Assembly: GCF_050947335.1 (NCBI RefSeq)
Contig: NW_027473314.1
Span: forward strand, 558,001-622,000
Source: Megachile rotundata
Taxonomy: Eukaryota > Arthropoda > Insecta > Hymenoptera > Megachilidae
Reading direction: 5' to 3'
DNA length: 64,000 nt
Shown here one piece after another: positions 1 through 15,290 of the stretch. A model generated the notes under the pieces. That model searched no databases. It worked only from the letters and a program-made list of their open reading frames with translations, and was not told the DNA's origin. A program made the position numbers and the translations under genes. Numbering within the stretch: position 1 is the stretch's first letter; each line of letters opens with the position of its first letter.

Positions 1-685
1 CAATCACAATCATACAATTACAATCATACAATCACAATCATACAATCACAGTCATACCTTCACAATCATACAATCACAATCATACAATCACAATCATACA
101 ATCACAATCATACAATCACAATCATACAATCACAATCATACAATCACAATCATACAATCACAATCGTACAATCACAATCGTACAATCACAATCATACAGT
201 CACAATCATGCAATCACAATCATACAATCACAATCATACAATCACAATCATACAATCACAATCATACAATCACAATCATACAATCACAATCATACAATCA
301 CAATCATACAATCACAATCATACAATCGCAATCATACAATCGCAATCAAAGAATCACAATCATACGATCACAATCATACAATCACAATCATACAATCACA
401 AACATACAATCGCAGTCATACCTTCACAATCATACAATCACAATCATACAATCACAATCATACAATCACAATCTCACAATCACAATCATACAGTCACAAT
501 CATACAATCACAATCATACAATCGCAATCATACAATCGCAATCATACAATCACAAACATACAATCACAATCTCACAATCACGATCATACAATAACGATCA
601 TCCAATCACAATCATACAATCGCAATCATACAATCACAAACATACAGAAACAATCATACAATCACTATCATACAATCACAATCAT

Positions 686-705
686 ACAATCACAATCACA
701 ATCAT
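686..705 (+). repeat. 6-base phase shift in the array, site 1
   Basis: An extra CAATCA makes a 20-base unit in place of 14. It follows a CACTATC variant by about two monomers. The same event appears in the other copies of block B. Confidence 0.92.
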
Positions 706-1815
706 ACAATCACAATCATACAATCACAATCATACAATCACAATCATACAATCACAATCATACAATCACAATCATACAGTCACAATCATGCAATCACAAT
801 CATACAATCACAATCATACAATCACAATCATACAATCACAATCATACAATCACAATCATACAATCACAGTCATACCTTCACAATCATACAATCACAATCA
901 TACAATCACAATCATACAATCACAATCATACAATCACAATCTCACAATCACAATCATACAGTCACAATCATACAATCACAATCATAGAATTACAATCATA
1001 CAATCACAATCATACAATGACAATCATACAATCACAAACATACAATCACAATCACACAATCACAATCATACAATCGCAATCATGCAATCACAATCATACA
1101 ATCACAATCATACAATCAGAATCATTCGATCACAATCATACAATCACAATCATACAATCACAATCATACAATCACAATCATACAATCACAATCATACAGT
1201 CACAATCATACAATCACAATCATACAATCACAATCATACAATCACAATCATACAATCACAATCATAGAATCACAATCATACAATCACAATCATACAATCA
1301 CAATCATACAATCACAATCATACAATCACAATCATACAATCACAATCATACAATCACAATCATACAATCACAATCATACAATCACAATCATACAATCACA
1401 ATCATACAATCACAATCATACAATCACAATCATACAATCACAATCATACAATCACAATCATACAATCACAATCATACAATCACAATCATACAATCACAAT
1501 CATACAATCGCAATCAAAGAATCACAATCATACGATCACAATCATACAATCACAATCATACAATCACAATCATACAATCGCAATCATAGAATCACAATCA
1601 AAGAATCACAATCATACGATCACAATCATACAATCACAATCATACAATCACAATCATACAATCGCAATCATACAATCACAATCAAAGAATCACAATCATA
1701 CGATCACAATCATACAATCACAATCATACAATCACAATCATACAATCACAATCATACAATCACAATCATACAATCGCAATCATACAATCACAATCATACA
1801 GAAACAATCATACAA

Positions 1816-2003
1816 CCTTAATTATACAACCTCAATCATACGATCACAATCATACAATCACAATCATACAATCACAATCATACAATCACAATCATACAAT
1901 CACAATCATACAATCACAATCATACAATCACAATCATACAATCATAATCATACAATCACAATCATACAAGGACAATCATACATTCACAATCATGCAGTCA
2001 CAA
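1816..2003 (+). repeat. Paired landmark module: CCTTAATTA then CATGCAGTC
   Basis: First example of a module found about 19 times: CAGAAACAATC or CAGGAACAATC, then CAACCTTAATTATACAACC, then about ten near-consensus monomers, a CATAATCATAC, CAAGGACAATC or CAAGGATAATC, and CATGCAGTC followed by TCGCAATCACACAACCAC. The distance from CCTTAATTA to the ATG is always 175-176 or 161-162 bases, a difference of one monomer. Other examples begin at 3048, 5714, 6862, 9942, 11832, 13722, 14828, 16480, 17586, 20238, 21386, 26300, 27406, 33586, 38094, 46774, 49398 and 49888. Confidence 0.85.
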
Positions 2004-2404
2004 TCATACAACCGCAATCACACAACCACAATCATACAATCACAGTCATACAATCACAATCATACAATCACAATCATACAATCACAATCATACAATCACA
2101 ATCATACAATCACAATCATACAATCACAATCATACAATCACAATCAAAGAATCACAATCATACGATCACCATCATACAATCACAATCATAGAATCACAAT
2201 CATACAATCACAATCATACAATCACAATCATACAATCACAATCATACAATCACAATCATACAATCACAATCATACAATCACAATCATAAAATCACAATCA
2301 TACAATAACAATCATACGATCACAATCATACAATCACAATCATACAATCACAATCAAACAGTCAGAATCATACAATCACAATCATACAATCACAATCATA
2401 CAAT

Positions 2405-2628
2405 CACGATCATACAATCACGATCATACAATCACGATCATACAATCACGATCATACAATCACAATCATACAATCATAATCACAAAATCACAATCATACA
2501 ATCACAGTCATACAATCACAACCATACAATCACAATCATACAATCACAATCATACAATCACAATCATACAATCACAATCATACAATCACGATCATACAAT
2601 CACGATCATACAATCACGATCATACAAT
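2405..2628 (+). repeat. Two clusters of CpG-bearing monomers (4 and 3 copies)
   Basis: Four consecutive monomers start CACGATC at 2405, 2419, 2433 and 2447, and three more do so at 2587, 2601 and 2615. Each adds a CpG to a unit that otherwise has none. Between them sits a CATAATCACAAAATC landmark (2475). The same pair of clusters recurs at 16943 and 17125, exactly 14,538 bases away. Confidence 0.9.
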
Positions 2629-3899
2629 CACAATCATACAATCATAATCACAAAATCAGAATCATACAATCACAGTCATACAATCACAACCATACAATCA
2701 CAATCATACAATCACAATCATACAATCACAATCATACAATCACAATCATACAATCACAATCATACAATCACAGTCATACAATCACAATCATACAATCACA
2801 ATCATACAATCACAATCATACAATCACAATCATACAATCACAATCATACAATCACAATCATAGAATCACAATCATACAATCACAATCATACAATCACAAT
2901 CATACAATCACAATCATACAATCACAATCATACAATCACAATCATACAATCACAGTCATACAATCACAATCATACAATCACAATCATACAATCACAATCA
3001 TACAATCGCAATCATACAATCACAATCATACAGGAACAATCATACAACCTTAATTATACAACCACAATCATACGATCACAATCATACAATCACAATCATA
3101 CAATCACAATCATACAATCACAATCATACAATCACAATCATACAATCACAATCATACAATCACAATCATACAATCATAATCATACAATCACAATCATACA
3201 AGGATAATCATACAATCACAATCATGCAGTCACAATCATACAATCGCAATCACACAACCACAATCTTACAATCACAATCATACGATCACAATCATACGAT
3301 CACAATCATACCATCACAATCATACAATCACAATCATACAATCACAATCATACAATCACAAGCATACAATCACAATCATACAATCACAATCATACAATCA
3401 CAATCATACAATCACAATCATACAATCACAATCATACAATCACAATCATACAATCACAATCATACAATCACAATCATACAATCACAATCATACTATCACA
3501 ATCATACAATCACAATCATACAATCACAATCTCACAATAACGATCATACAATAGTGATCATCCAATCACAATCATACAATCACAATCATACAATCGCAAT
3601 CATACAATCACAAACATACAGAAACAATCATACAATCACTATCATACAATCACAATCATACAATCACAATCATACAATCACAATCATACAATCACAATCA
3701 TACAATCACAATCATACAATCACAATCATACAATCACAATCATACAGTCACAATCATGCAATCACAATCATACAATCACAATCATACAATCACAATCATA
3801 CAATCACAATCATACAATCACAGTCATACCTTCACAATCATACAATCACAATCATACAATCCCAATCATACACTCACAATCATACAGTCACAATCATGC

Positions 3900-6170
3900 A
3901 ATCACAATCATACAATTACAATCATACAATCACAATCATACAATCACAGTCATACCTTCACAATCATACAATCACAATCATACAATCACAATCATACAAT
4001 CACAATCATACAATCACAATCATACAATCACAATCATACAATCACAATCATACAATCACAATCGTACAATCACAATCGTACAATCACAATCATACAGTCA
4101 CAATCATGCAATCACAATCATACAATCACAATCATACAATCACAATCATACAATCACAATCATACAATCACAATCATACAATCACAATCATACAATCACA
4201 ATCATACAATCGCAATCATACAATCGCAATCAAAGAATCACAATCATACGATCACAATCATACAATCACAATCATACAATCACAAACATACAATCGCAGT
4301 CATACCTTCACAATCATACAATCACAATCATACAATCACAATCATACAATCACAATCTCACAATCACAATCATACAGTCACAATCATACAATCACAATCA
4401 TACAATCGCAATCATACAATCGCAATCATACAATCACAAACATACAATCACAATCTCACAATCACGATCATACAATAACGATCATCCAATCACAATCATA
4501 CAATCGCAATCATACAATCACAAACATACAGAAACAATCATACAATCACTATCATACAATCACAATCATACAATCACAATCACAATCATACAATCACAAT
4601 CATACAATCACAATCATACAATCACAATCATACAATCACAATCATACAATCACAATCATACAGTCACAATCATGCAATCACAATCATACAATCACAATCA
4701 TACAATCACAATCATACAATCACAATCATACAATCACAATCATACAATCACAGTCATACCTTCACAATCATACAATCACAATCATACAATCACAATCATA
4801 CAATCACAATCATACAATCACAATCTCACAATCACAATCATACAGTCACAATCATACAATCACAATCATAGAATTACAATCATACAATCACAATCATACA
4901 ATGACAATCATACAATCACAAACATACAATCACAATCACACAATCACAATCATACAATCGCAATCATGCAATCACAATCATACAATCACAATCATACAAT
5001 CAGAATCATTCGATCACAATCATACAATCACAATCATACAATCACAATCATACAATCACAATCATACAATCACAATCATACAGTCACAATCATACAATCA
5101 CAATCATACAATCACAATCATACAATCACAATCATACAATCACAATCATAGAATCACAATCATACAATCACAATCATACAATCACAATCATACAATCACA
5201 ATCATACAATCACAATCATACAATCACAATCATACAATCACAATCATACAATCACAATCATACAATCACAATCATACAATCACAATCATACAATCACAAT
5301 CATACAATCACAATCATACAATCACAATCATACAATCACAATCATACAATCACAATCATACAATCACAATCATACAATCACAATCATACAATCACAATCA
5401 TACAATCGCAATCAAAGAATCACAATCATACGATCACAATCATACAATCACAATCATACAATCACAATCATACAATCGCAATCATAGAATCACAATCAAA
5501 GAATCACAATCATACGATCACAATCATACAATCACAATCATACAATCACAATCATACAATCGCAATCATACAATCACAATCAAAGAATCACAATCATACG
5601 ATCACAATCATACAATCACAATCATACAATCACAATCATACAATCACAATCATACAATCACAATCATACAATCGCAATCATACAATCACAATCATACAGA
5701 AACAATCATACAACCTTAATTATACAACCTCAATCATACGATCACAATCATACAATCACAATCATACAATCACAATCATACAATCACAATCATACAATCA
5801 CAATCATACAATCACAATCATACAATCACAATCATACAATCATAATCATACAATCACAATCATACAAGGACAATCATACATTCACAATCATGCAGTCACA
5901 ATCATACAACCGCAATCACACAACCACAATCATACAATCACAGTCATACAATCACAATCATACAATCACAATCATACAATCACAATCATACAATCACAAT
6001 CATACAATCACAATCATACAATCACAATCATACAATCACAATCATACAATCACAATCAAAGAATCACAATCATACGATCACCATCATACAATCACAATCA
6101 TAGAATCACAATCATACAATCACAATCATACAATCACAATCATACAATCACAATCATACAATCACAATCA
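3900..6170 (+). repeat. Higher-order block B, copy 2 (inside A1)
   Basis: Second copy of the block that opens the window, nested in block A copy 1. It carries the 6-base phase shift at 4570-4589, CAATGACAATC at 4900, the TCATTCGATC variant near 5007 and CCTTAATTA at 5715. The long consensus run near 5,160-5,400 is one monomer longer here than in copy 3, so homogeneous runs are where length changes accumulate. Confidence 0.85.
4570..4589 (+). repeat. 6-base phase shift, site 2
   Basis: Same 20-base unit and the same CACTATC context as at 686, in block B copy 2 (3,884 bases away). Confidence 0.92.
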
Positions 6171-7989
6171 TACAATCATAATCATACAATCACAATCATA
6201 CATTCACAATCATGCAGTCACAATCATACAATCGCAATCACACAACCACAATCATACAATCACAGTCATACAATCACAATCATACAATCACAATCATACA
6301 ATCACAATCATACAATCACAATCATACAATCACAATCATACAATCACAGTCATACAATCACAATCATACAATCACAGTCATACAATCACAATCATACAAT
6401 CACAGTCATACAATCACAATCATACAGTCACAACCATACAATCACAATCATACAATCACAATCATACAATCACAATCATACAATCACAATCATACAATCA
6501 CAATCATAGAATCACAATCATACAATCATAATCATACAATCACAATCATACAATCGCAATCATACAATCGCAATCAAAGAATCACAATCATACAATCACA
6601 ATCATTCAATCACAATCATACAATCGCAATCATACAATCACAATCATACAGAAACAATCATACAACCTTAATTATACAACCACAATCATACGATCACAAT
6701 CATACAATCACAATCATACAATCACAATCATACAATCACAATCATACAATCGCAATCATACAATCGCAATCAAAGAATCACAATCATACAAGCACAATCA
6801 TACAATCACAATCATACAATCGCAATCATACAATCACAATCATACAGAAACAATCATACAACCTTAATTATACAACCACAATCATACGATCACAATCATA
6901 CAATCACAATCATACAATCACAATCATACAATCACAATCATACAACCACAATCATACAATCACAATCATACCATCACAATCATACAATCATAATCATACA
7001 ATCACAATCATACAAGGACAATCATACAATCACAATCATGCAGTCACAATCATACAATCGCAGTCACACAACCACAATCTTACAATCACAATCATACGAT
7101 CACAATCATACGATCACAATCATACAATCACAATCATACAATCGCAATCATACAATCGCAATCAAAGAATCACAATCATACAAGCACAATCATACAATCA
7201 CAATCATACAATCGCAATCATACAATCACAATCATACAGAAACAATCATACAACCTTAATTATACAACCACAATCATACGATCACAATCATACAATCACA
7301 ATCATACAATCACAATCAAACAGTCAGAATCATACAATCACAATCATACAATCACAATCATACAATCACAATCATACAATCACAATCATACAATCACAAT
7401 CTCACAATCACAATCATACAGTCACAATCATAGAATCACAATCATAGAATCACAATCATACAATGACAATCATACAATCACAATCATATAATCACAATCA
7501 TACAATCACAATCATAAAATCACAATCATACAATCACAATCACACAATCACAATCATACAATCGCAATCATGCAATCACAATCATACAATCACAATCATA
7601 CAATCAGAATCATACAATCACCATCATACAATCACAATCATACAATCACAATCATAAAATCACAATCATACAATAACAATCATACGATCACAATCATACA
7701 ATCACAATCATACAATCACAATCATACAATCACAATCAAACAGTCAGAATCATACAATCACAATCATACAATCACAATCATACAACCACAATCATACAAT
7801 CACAATCATACCATCACAATCATACAATCATAATCATACAATCACAATCATACAAGGACAATCATACAATCACAATCATGCAGTCACAATCATACAATCG
7901 CAGTCACACAACCACAATCTTACAATCACAATCATACGATCACAATCATACGATCACAATCATACAATCACAATCATACAATCACAATC

Positions 7990-9438
7990 ATACAATCACA
8001 ATCATACAATCACAATCATACAATCACAATCATACAATCACAATTATACAATCACAATCATACGATCACAATCATACGATCACAATCATACGATCATAAT
8101 CATACAATCACAATCATACAATCCCAATCATACAATCACAATCATACAATCACAATCATACAATAGCAATCATACAATCACAGTCAAACAATCACAATCA
8201 TAGAATCACTATAATACAATCAAAATCATACAATCACAATCATACAATCACAATCATACAATCACAATCATACAATCACAATCATAAAATCACAATCATA
8301 CAATAACAATCATACGATCACAATCATACAATCACAATCATACAATCACAATTAAACAGTCAGAATCATACAATCACAATCATACAATCACAATCATACA
8401 ATCACGATCATATAGTCACGATCATACAATCACGATCATACAATCACGATCATACAATCACAATCATACAATCACAATCATACAATCATAATCACAAAAT
8501 CACAATCATACAATCACAGTCATACAATCACAACCATACAATCACAATCATACAATCACAATCATACAATCACAATCATACAATCACAATCATACAATCA
8601 CAGTCATACAATCACAATCATACAATCACAATCATACAATCACAATCATACAATCACAATCATACAGTCACAATCATACAATCACAGTCATACAATCACA
8701 ATCATACAATCACAGTCATACAATCACAATCATACAGTCACAATCATACAATCACAATCATACAATCGCAATCATACAATCACAATCATAGAATCACAAT
8801 CATACAATCACAATCGTACAATCACAATCATACAATCACAATCATACAATCACAATCATACAATCGCAATCAAGGAATCACAATCATACAATCACAATCA
8901 TACAATCACAATCATACAATAGCAATCATACAATCACAGTCAAACAATCACAATCATAGAATCACAATCATACAATCACAATCATACAATCACAATCATA
9001 CAATCACAATCATACAATCACAGTCATACCTTCACAATCATACAATCACAATCATACAATCACAATCCTACAATCACAATCATACAATCACAATCTCACA
9101 ATCACAATCATACAGTCACAATCATACAATCACAATCATAGAATTACAATCATACAATCACAATCATACAATCACAATCATACAATCACAATTATACAAT
9201 CACAATCATATGATCACAATCATACGATCACAATCATACGATCATAATCATACAATCACAATCATACAATCACAATCATACAATCACAGTCATACAATAG
9301 CAATCATACAATCACAGTCAAACAATCACAATCATAGAATCACTATAATACAATCAAAATCATACAATCACAATCATACAATCACAATCAAACAGTCAGA
9401 ATCATACAATCACAATCATACAATCACAATCATACAAT
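7990..9438 (+). repeat. Mosaic satellite segment with ACTATAATAC variants
   Basis: Between block A and the 1.9 kb units lie two related pieces, about 8,040-8,700 and 9,190-9,440, that share a CACTATAATACAATC variant at 8207 and 9341 (1,134 bases, 81 monomers, apart). Each is preceded by CAATAGCAATC and CAGTCAAACAATC. Part of this segment (about 8,040-8,970) also matches 22,960-23,900 and 35,150-36,050. It contains a CACGATC cluster at 8403-8458. Frequent TAG and TAA variants close all frames, so there are no long open frames here. Confidence 0.75.
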
Positions 9439-11272
9439 CACGATCATACAATCACGATCATACAATCACGATCATACAATCACGATCATACAATCACAAT
9501 CATACAATCACAATCATACAATCATAATCACAAAATCACAATCATACAATCACAGTCATACAATCACAACCATACAATCACAATCATACAATCACAATCA
9601 TACAATCACAATCATACAATCACAATCATACAATCACAATCATACAATCACAGTCATACAATCACAATCATACAATCACAATCATACAATCACAATCATA
9701 CAATCACAATCATACAATCACAATCATACAATCACAATCATACAATCACAATCATAGAATCACAATCATACAATCACAATCATACAATCACAATCATACA
9801 ATCACAATCATACAATCACAATCATACAATCACAATCATGCAATCACAGTCATACAATCACAATCATACAATCACAATCATACAATCACAATCATACAAT
9901 CGCAATCATACAATCACAATCATACAGGAACAATCATACAACCTTAATTATACAACCACAATCATACGATCACAATCATACAATCACAATCATACAATCA
10001 CAATCATACAATCACAATCATACAATCACAATCATACAATCACAATCATACAATCATAATCATACAATCACAATCATACAAGGATAATCATACAATCACA
10101 ATCATGCAGTCACAATCATACAATCGCAATCACACAACCACAATCTTACAATCACAATCATACGATCACAATCATACGATCACAATCATACCATCACAAT
10201 CATACAATCACAATCATACAATCAGAATCATACAATCACAAGCATACAATCACAATCATACAATCACAATCATACAATCACAATCATACAATCACAATCA
10301 TACAATCACAATCATACAATCACAATCATACAATCACAATCATACAATCACAATCATACAATCACAATCATACAATCACAATCATACTATCACAATCATA
10401 CAATCACAATCATACAATCACAATCTCACAATAACGATCATACAATAGCGATCATCCAATCACAATCATACAATCACAATCATACAATCGCAATCATACA
10501 ATCACAAACATACAGAAACAATCATACAATCACTATCATACAATCACAGTCATACAATCACAATCATACAATCACAATCATACAATCACAATCATACAAT
10601 CACAATCATACAATCACAATCATACAATCACAATCATACAGTCACAATCATGCAATCACAATCATACAATCACAATCATACAATCACAATCATACAATCA
10701 CAATCATACAATCACAGTCATACCTTCACAATCATACAATCACAATCATACAATCACAATCATACAATCCCAATCATACACTCACAATCATACAGTCACA
10801 ATCATGCAATCACAATCATACAATCACAATCATACAATCACAATCATACAATCACAGTCATACCTTCACAATCATACAATCACAATCATACAATCACAAT
10901 CATACAATCACAATCATACAATCACAATCATACAATCACAATCATACAATCACAATCATACAATCACAATCATACAATCACAATCATACAATCACAATCA
11001 TACAGTCACAATCATGCAATCACAATCATACAATCACAATCATACAATCACAATCATACAATCATAATCACAAAATCACAATCATACAATCACAGTCATA
11101 CAATCACAACCATACAATCACAATCATACAATCACAATCATACAGTCACAATCATGCAATCACAATCATACAATCACAATCATAAAATCACAATCATACA
11201 ATAACAATCATACGATCACAATCATACAATCACAATCATACAATCACAATCAAACAGTCAGAATCATACAAT
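9439..11272 (+). repeat. Approx. 1.9 kb higher-order unit K1
   Basis: The unit opens with a four-copy CACGATC cluster (9439-9494). It then runs through CATAATCACAAAATC, consensus monomers, a TAGAATC, CAGGAACAATC, CCTTAATTA (9943), CAAGGATAATC, CATGCAGTC (10104), TCTTACAATC, CACAAGCATAC, CTATCAC, CAATAACGATC and CATACCTTCAC variants. From 9838 to 10104 the landmarks recur exactly 1,890 bases (135 monomers) downstream in unit K2. Confidence 0.8.
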
Positions 11273-11356
11273 CACGATCATACAATCACGATCATACAAT
11301 CACGATCATACAATCACGATCATACAATCACGATCATACAATCACGATCATACAAT
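11273..11356 (+). repeat. Six-copy CACGATC monomer cluster
   Basis: Six successive monomers start CACGATC at 11273, 11287, 11301, 11315, 11329 and 11343. Other clusters in the window hold three to five: 8403-8458, 9439-9494, 13247-13302, 14185-14240, 14367-14408, 16005-16060, 16943-16998, 17125-17166, 23333-23388, 35505-35560 and 50365-50434. Most lie between a GTCAGAATC variant and a CATAATCACAAAATC variant, so the position is inherited and only the copy number changes. Confidence 0.9.
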
Positions 11357-13246
11357 CACAATCATACAATCACAATCATACAATCATAATCACAAAATCA
11401 CAATCATACAATCACAGTCATACAATCACAACCATACAATCACAATCATACAATCACAATCATACAATCACAATCATACAATCACAATCATACAATCACA
11501 ATCATACAATCACAGTCATACAATCACAATCATACAATCACAATCATACAATCACAATCATACAATCACAATCATACAATCACAATCATACAATCACAAT
11601 CATACAATCACAATCATACAATCACAATCATAGGATCACAATCATACAATCACAATCATACAATCACAATCATACAATCACAATCATACAATCACAATCA
11701 TACAATCACAATCATACAATCACAATCATGCAATCACAGTCATACAATCACAATCATACAATCACAATCATACAATCACAATCATACAATCGCAATCATA
11801 CAATCACAATCATACAGGAACAATCATACAACCTTAATTATACAACCACAATCATACGATCACAATCATACAATCACAATCATACAATCACAATCATACA
11901 ATCACAATCATACAATCACAATCATACAATCACAATCATACAATCATAATCATACAATCACAATCATACAAGGATAATCATACAATCACAATCATGCAGT
12001 CACAACCATACAATCGCAATCACACAACCACAATCTTACAATCACAATCATACGATCACAATCATACGATCACAATCATACCATCACATTCATACAATCA
12101 CAATCATACAATCACAATCATACAATCACAAGCATACAATCACAATCATACAATCACAATCATACAATCACAATCATACAATCACAATCATACAATCACA
12201 ATCATACAATCACAATCATACAATCACAATCATACAATCACAATCATACTATCACAATCATACAATCACAATCATACAATTACAATCTCACAATAACGAT
12301 CATACAATAGCGATCATCCAATCACAATCATACAATCACAATCATACAATCGCAATCATACAATCACAAACATACAGAAACAATCATACAATCACTATCA
12401 TACAATCACAATCATACAATCACAATCATACAATCACAATCATACAATCACAATCATACAATCACAATCATACAATCACAATCATACAATCACAATCATA
12501 CAGTCACAATCATGCAATCACAATCATACAATCACAATCATACAATCACAATCATACAATCACAATCATACAATCACAGTCATACCTTCACAATCATACA
12601 ATCACAATCATACAATCCCAATCATACACTCACAATCATACAGTCACAATCATGCAATCACAATCATACAATCACAATCATACAATCACAATCATACAAT
12701 CACAGTCATACCTTCACAATCATACAATCACAATCATACAATCACAATCATACAATCACAATCATACAATCACAATCATACAATCACAATCATACAATCA
12801 CAATCATACAATCACAATCATACAATCACAATCATACAGTCACAATCATGCAATCACAATCATGCAATCACAATCATACAATCACAATCATACAATCACA
12901 ATCATACAATCACAATCATACAATCACAATCATACAATCACAATCATACAATCGCAATCATACAATCGCAATCAAAGAATCACAATCATACGATCACAAT
13001 CATACAATCACAATCATACAATCACAGTCAAACAATCACAATCATAGAATCACTATAATACAATCAAAATCATACAATCACAATCATACAATCACAATCA
13101 TACAATCACAATCATACAATCACAATCATAAAATCACAATCATACAATAACAATCATACGATCACAATCATACAATCACAATCATACAATCACAATCAAA
13201 CAGTCAGAATCATACAATCACAATCATACAATCACAATCATACAAT
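11273..13246 (+). repeat. Approx. 1.9 kb higher-order unit K2
   Basis: Same landmark order as the preceding unit, but it opens with the largest CACGATC cluster in the window: six consecutive copies at 11273-11356. CCTTAATTA at 11833 and CATGCAGTC at 11994 lie 1,890 bases from their counterparts on either side (9943/13723 and 10104/13884). Its second half belongs to the 2,758-base tandem duplication that follows. Confidence 0.8.
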
Positions 13247-15290
13247 CACGATCATACAATCACGATCATACAATCACGATCATACAATCACGATCATACA
13301 ATCACAATCATACAATCATAATCACAAAATCACAATCATACAATCACAGTCATACAATCACAACCATACAATCACAATCATACAATCACAATCATACAAT
13401 CACAATCATACAATCACAATCATACAATCACAATCATACAATCACAGTCATACAATCACAATCATACAATCACAATCATACAATCACAATCATACAATCA
13501 CAATCATACAATCACAATCATACAATCACAATCATAGAATCACAATCATACAATCACAATCATACAATCACAATCATACAATCACAATCATACAATCACA
13601 ATCATACAATCACAATCATACAATCACAGTCATACAATCACAATCATACAATCACAATCATACAATCACAATCATACAATCGCAATCATACAATCACAAT
13701 CATACAGGAACAATCATACAACCTTAATTATACAACCACAATCATACGATCACAATCATACAATCACAATCATACAATCACAATCATACAATCACAATCA
13801 TACAATCACAATCATACAATCACAATCATACAATCATAATCATACAATCACAATCATACAAGGATAATCATACAATCACAATCATGCAGTCACAATCATA
13901 CAATCGCAATCACACAACCACAATCTTACAATCACAATCATACGATCACAATCATACGATCACAATCATACCATCACAATCATACAATCACAATCATACA
14001 ATCACAATCATACAATCACAAGCATACAATCACAATCATACAATCACAATCATACAATCACAATCATAAAATCACAATCATACAATAACAATCATACGAT
14101 CACAATCATACAATCACAATCATACAATCACAATCAAACAGTCAGAATCATACAATCACAATCATACAATCACAATCATACAATCACGATCATACAATCA
14201 CGATCATACAATCACGATCATACAATCACGATCATACAATCACAATCATACAATCATAATCACAAAATCACAATCATACAATCACAGTCATACAATCACA
14301 ACCATACAATCACAATCATACAATCACAATCATACAATCACAATCATACAATCACAATCATACAATCACGATCATACAATCACGATCATACAATCACGAT
14401 CATACAATCACAATCATACAATCATAATCACAAAATCACAATCATACAGTCACAGTCATACAATCACAACCATACAATCACAATCATACAATCACAATCA
14501 TACAATCACAATCATACAATCACAATCATACAATCACAATCATACAATCACAGTCATACAATCACAATCATACAATCACAATCATACAATCACAATCATA
14601 CAATCACAATCATACAATCACAATCATACAATCACAATCATAGAATCACAATCATACAATCACAATCATACAATCACAATCATACAATCACAATCATACA
14701 ATCACAATCATACAATCACAATCATACAATCACAGTCATACAATCACAATCATACAATCACAATCATACAATCACAATCATACAATCGCAATCATACAAT
14801 CACAATCGTACAGGAACAATCATACAACCTTAATTATACAACCACAATCATACGATCACAATCATACAATCACAATCATACAATCACAATCATACAATCA
14901 CAATCATACAATCACAATCATACAATCACAATCATACAATCACAATCATACAATCATAATCATACAATCACAATCATACAAGGATAATCATACAATCACA
15001 ATCATGCAGTCACAATCATACAATCGCAATCACACAACCACAATCTTACAATCACAATCATACGATCACAATCATACGATCACAATCATACCATCACAAT
15101 CATACAATCGCAATCATACAATCACAATCATACAATCACAAGCATACAATCACAATCATACAATCACAATCATACAATCACAATCATACAATCACAATCA
15201 TACAATCACAATCATACAATCACAATCATACAATCACAATCATACAATCACAATCATACAATCACAATCATACTATCACAATCATACAAT
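12530..15290 (+). repeat. 2,758-bp tandem duplication, left copy
   Basis: Landmarks in this interval recur exactly 2,758 bases (197 monomers) to the right: CATGCAATC 12652/15410, CACGATC 13247/16005, CCTTAATTA 13723/16481 and 14829/17587, CATGCAGTC 13884/16642 and 15004/17762. The left edge is near 12,530, where CATGCAATC at 12512 has no partner. Internally it holds CACGATC clusters at 13247-13302, 14185-14240 and 14367-14408. Confidence 0.88.

Larger units (their letters stand above)
1..2270 (+). repeat. Higher-order block B, copy 1 (left end cut by window)
   Basis: This stretch matches about 3,900-6,170 at an offset of 3,884 to 3,912 bases, the steps of 14 reflecting one-monomer gains or losses. 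Shared landmarks in order are a CATGCAATC variant (208), a 6-base phase shift (686-705), CAATGACAATC (1017), TCAGAATCATTCGATC (about 1117), a run of about 17 consensus monomers (about 1,270-1,500), three TCAAAGAATC variants, CAACCTTAATTATACAACC (1816) and CATGCAGTC (1992). The match ends near 2,270, where a TAAAATC variant begins block A. Start and stop codons inside it come from variants, so the open frames at 208-594, 788-1267 and 1017-1589 are not considered genes. Confidence 0.85.
2270..7990 (+). repeat. Higher-order block A, copy 1
   Basis: A segment of about 5.7 kb that recurs at 16,810-22,515. The offset is 14,538 bases from the left edge to about 5,150 and 14,524 bases afterwards, so one 14-base monomer differs inside a consensus run near 5,160-5,400. 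Checked paired landmarks include TAAAATC (2287/16825), GTCAGAATC (2361/16899), two CACGATC clusters (2405 and 2587), CATAATCAC (2475 and 2643), TAGAATC (2861), CCTTAATTA (3048) and CATGCAGTC (3224 and 7878). The left edge abuts block B copy 1 and the right edge is near 7,990, where the second copy carries TAAAATC and this one does not. Confidence 0.9.

Noticed and set aside
1816..1840. CCTTAATTAT as a promoter or TATA-like element
   Set aside because: It is one degenerate monomer repeated dozens of times with no gene downstream.
2405..2628. CACGATC clusters as restriction or Dam-type regulatory sites
   Set aside because: GATC arises simply from the A to G variant; the clusters track block duplications and sit near no gene.
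3224..5719. Open frame of 831 codons, with a counterpart at 17762-20011 (749 codons)
   Set aside because: The two duplicated copies do not keep the same length after a one-monomer change shifted the frame, as expected of non-coding sequence.
7990..9438. A possible unique island where no long frames occur
   Set aside because: Reading it base by base shows the same 14-base unit; frames are short only because TAG and TAA variants are frequent. The same holds for 50.4-56.2 kb.
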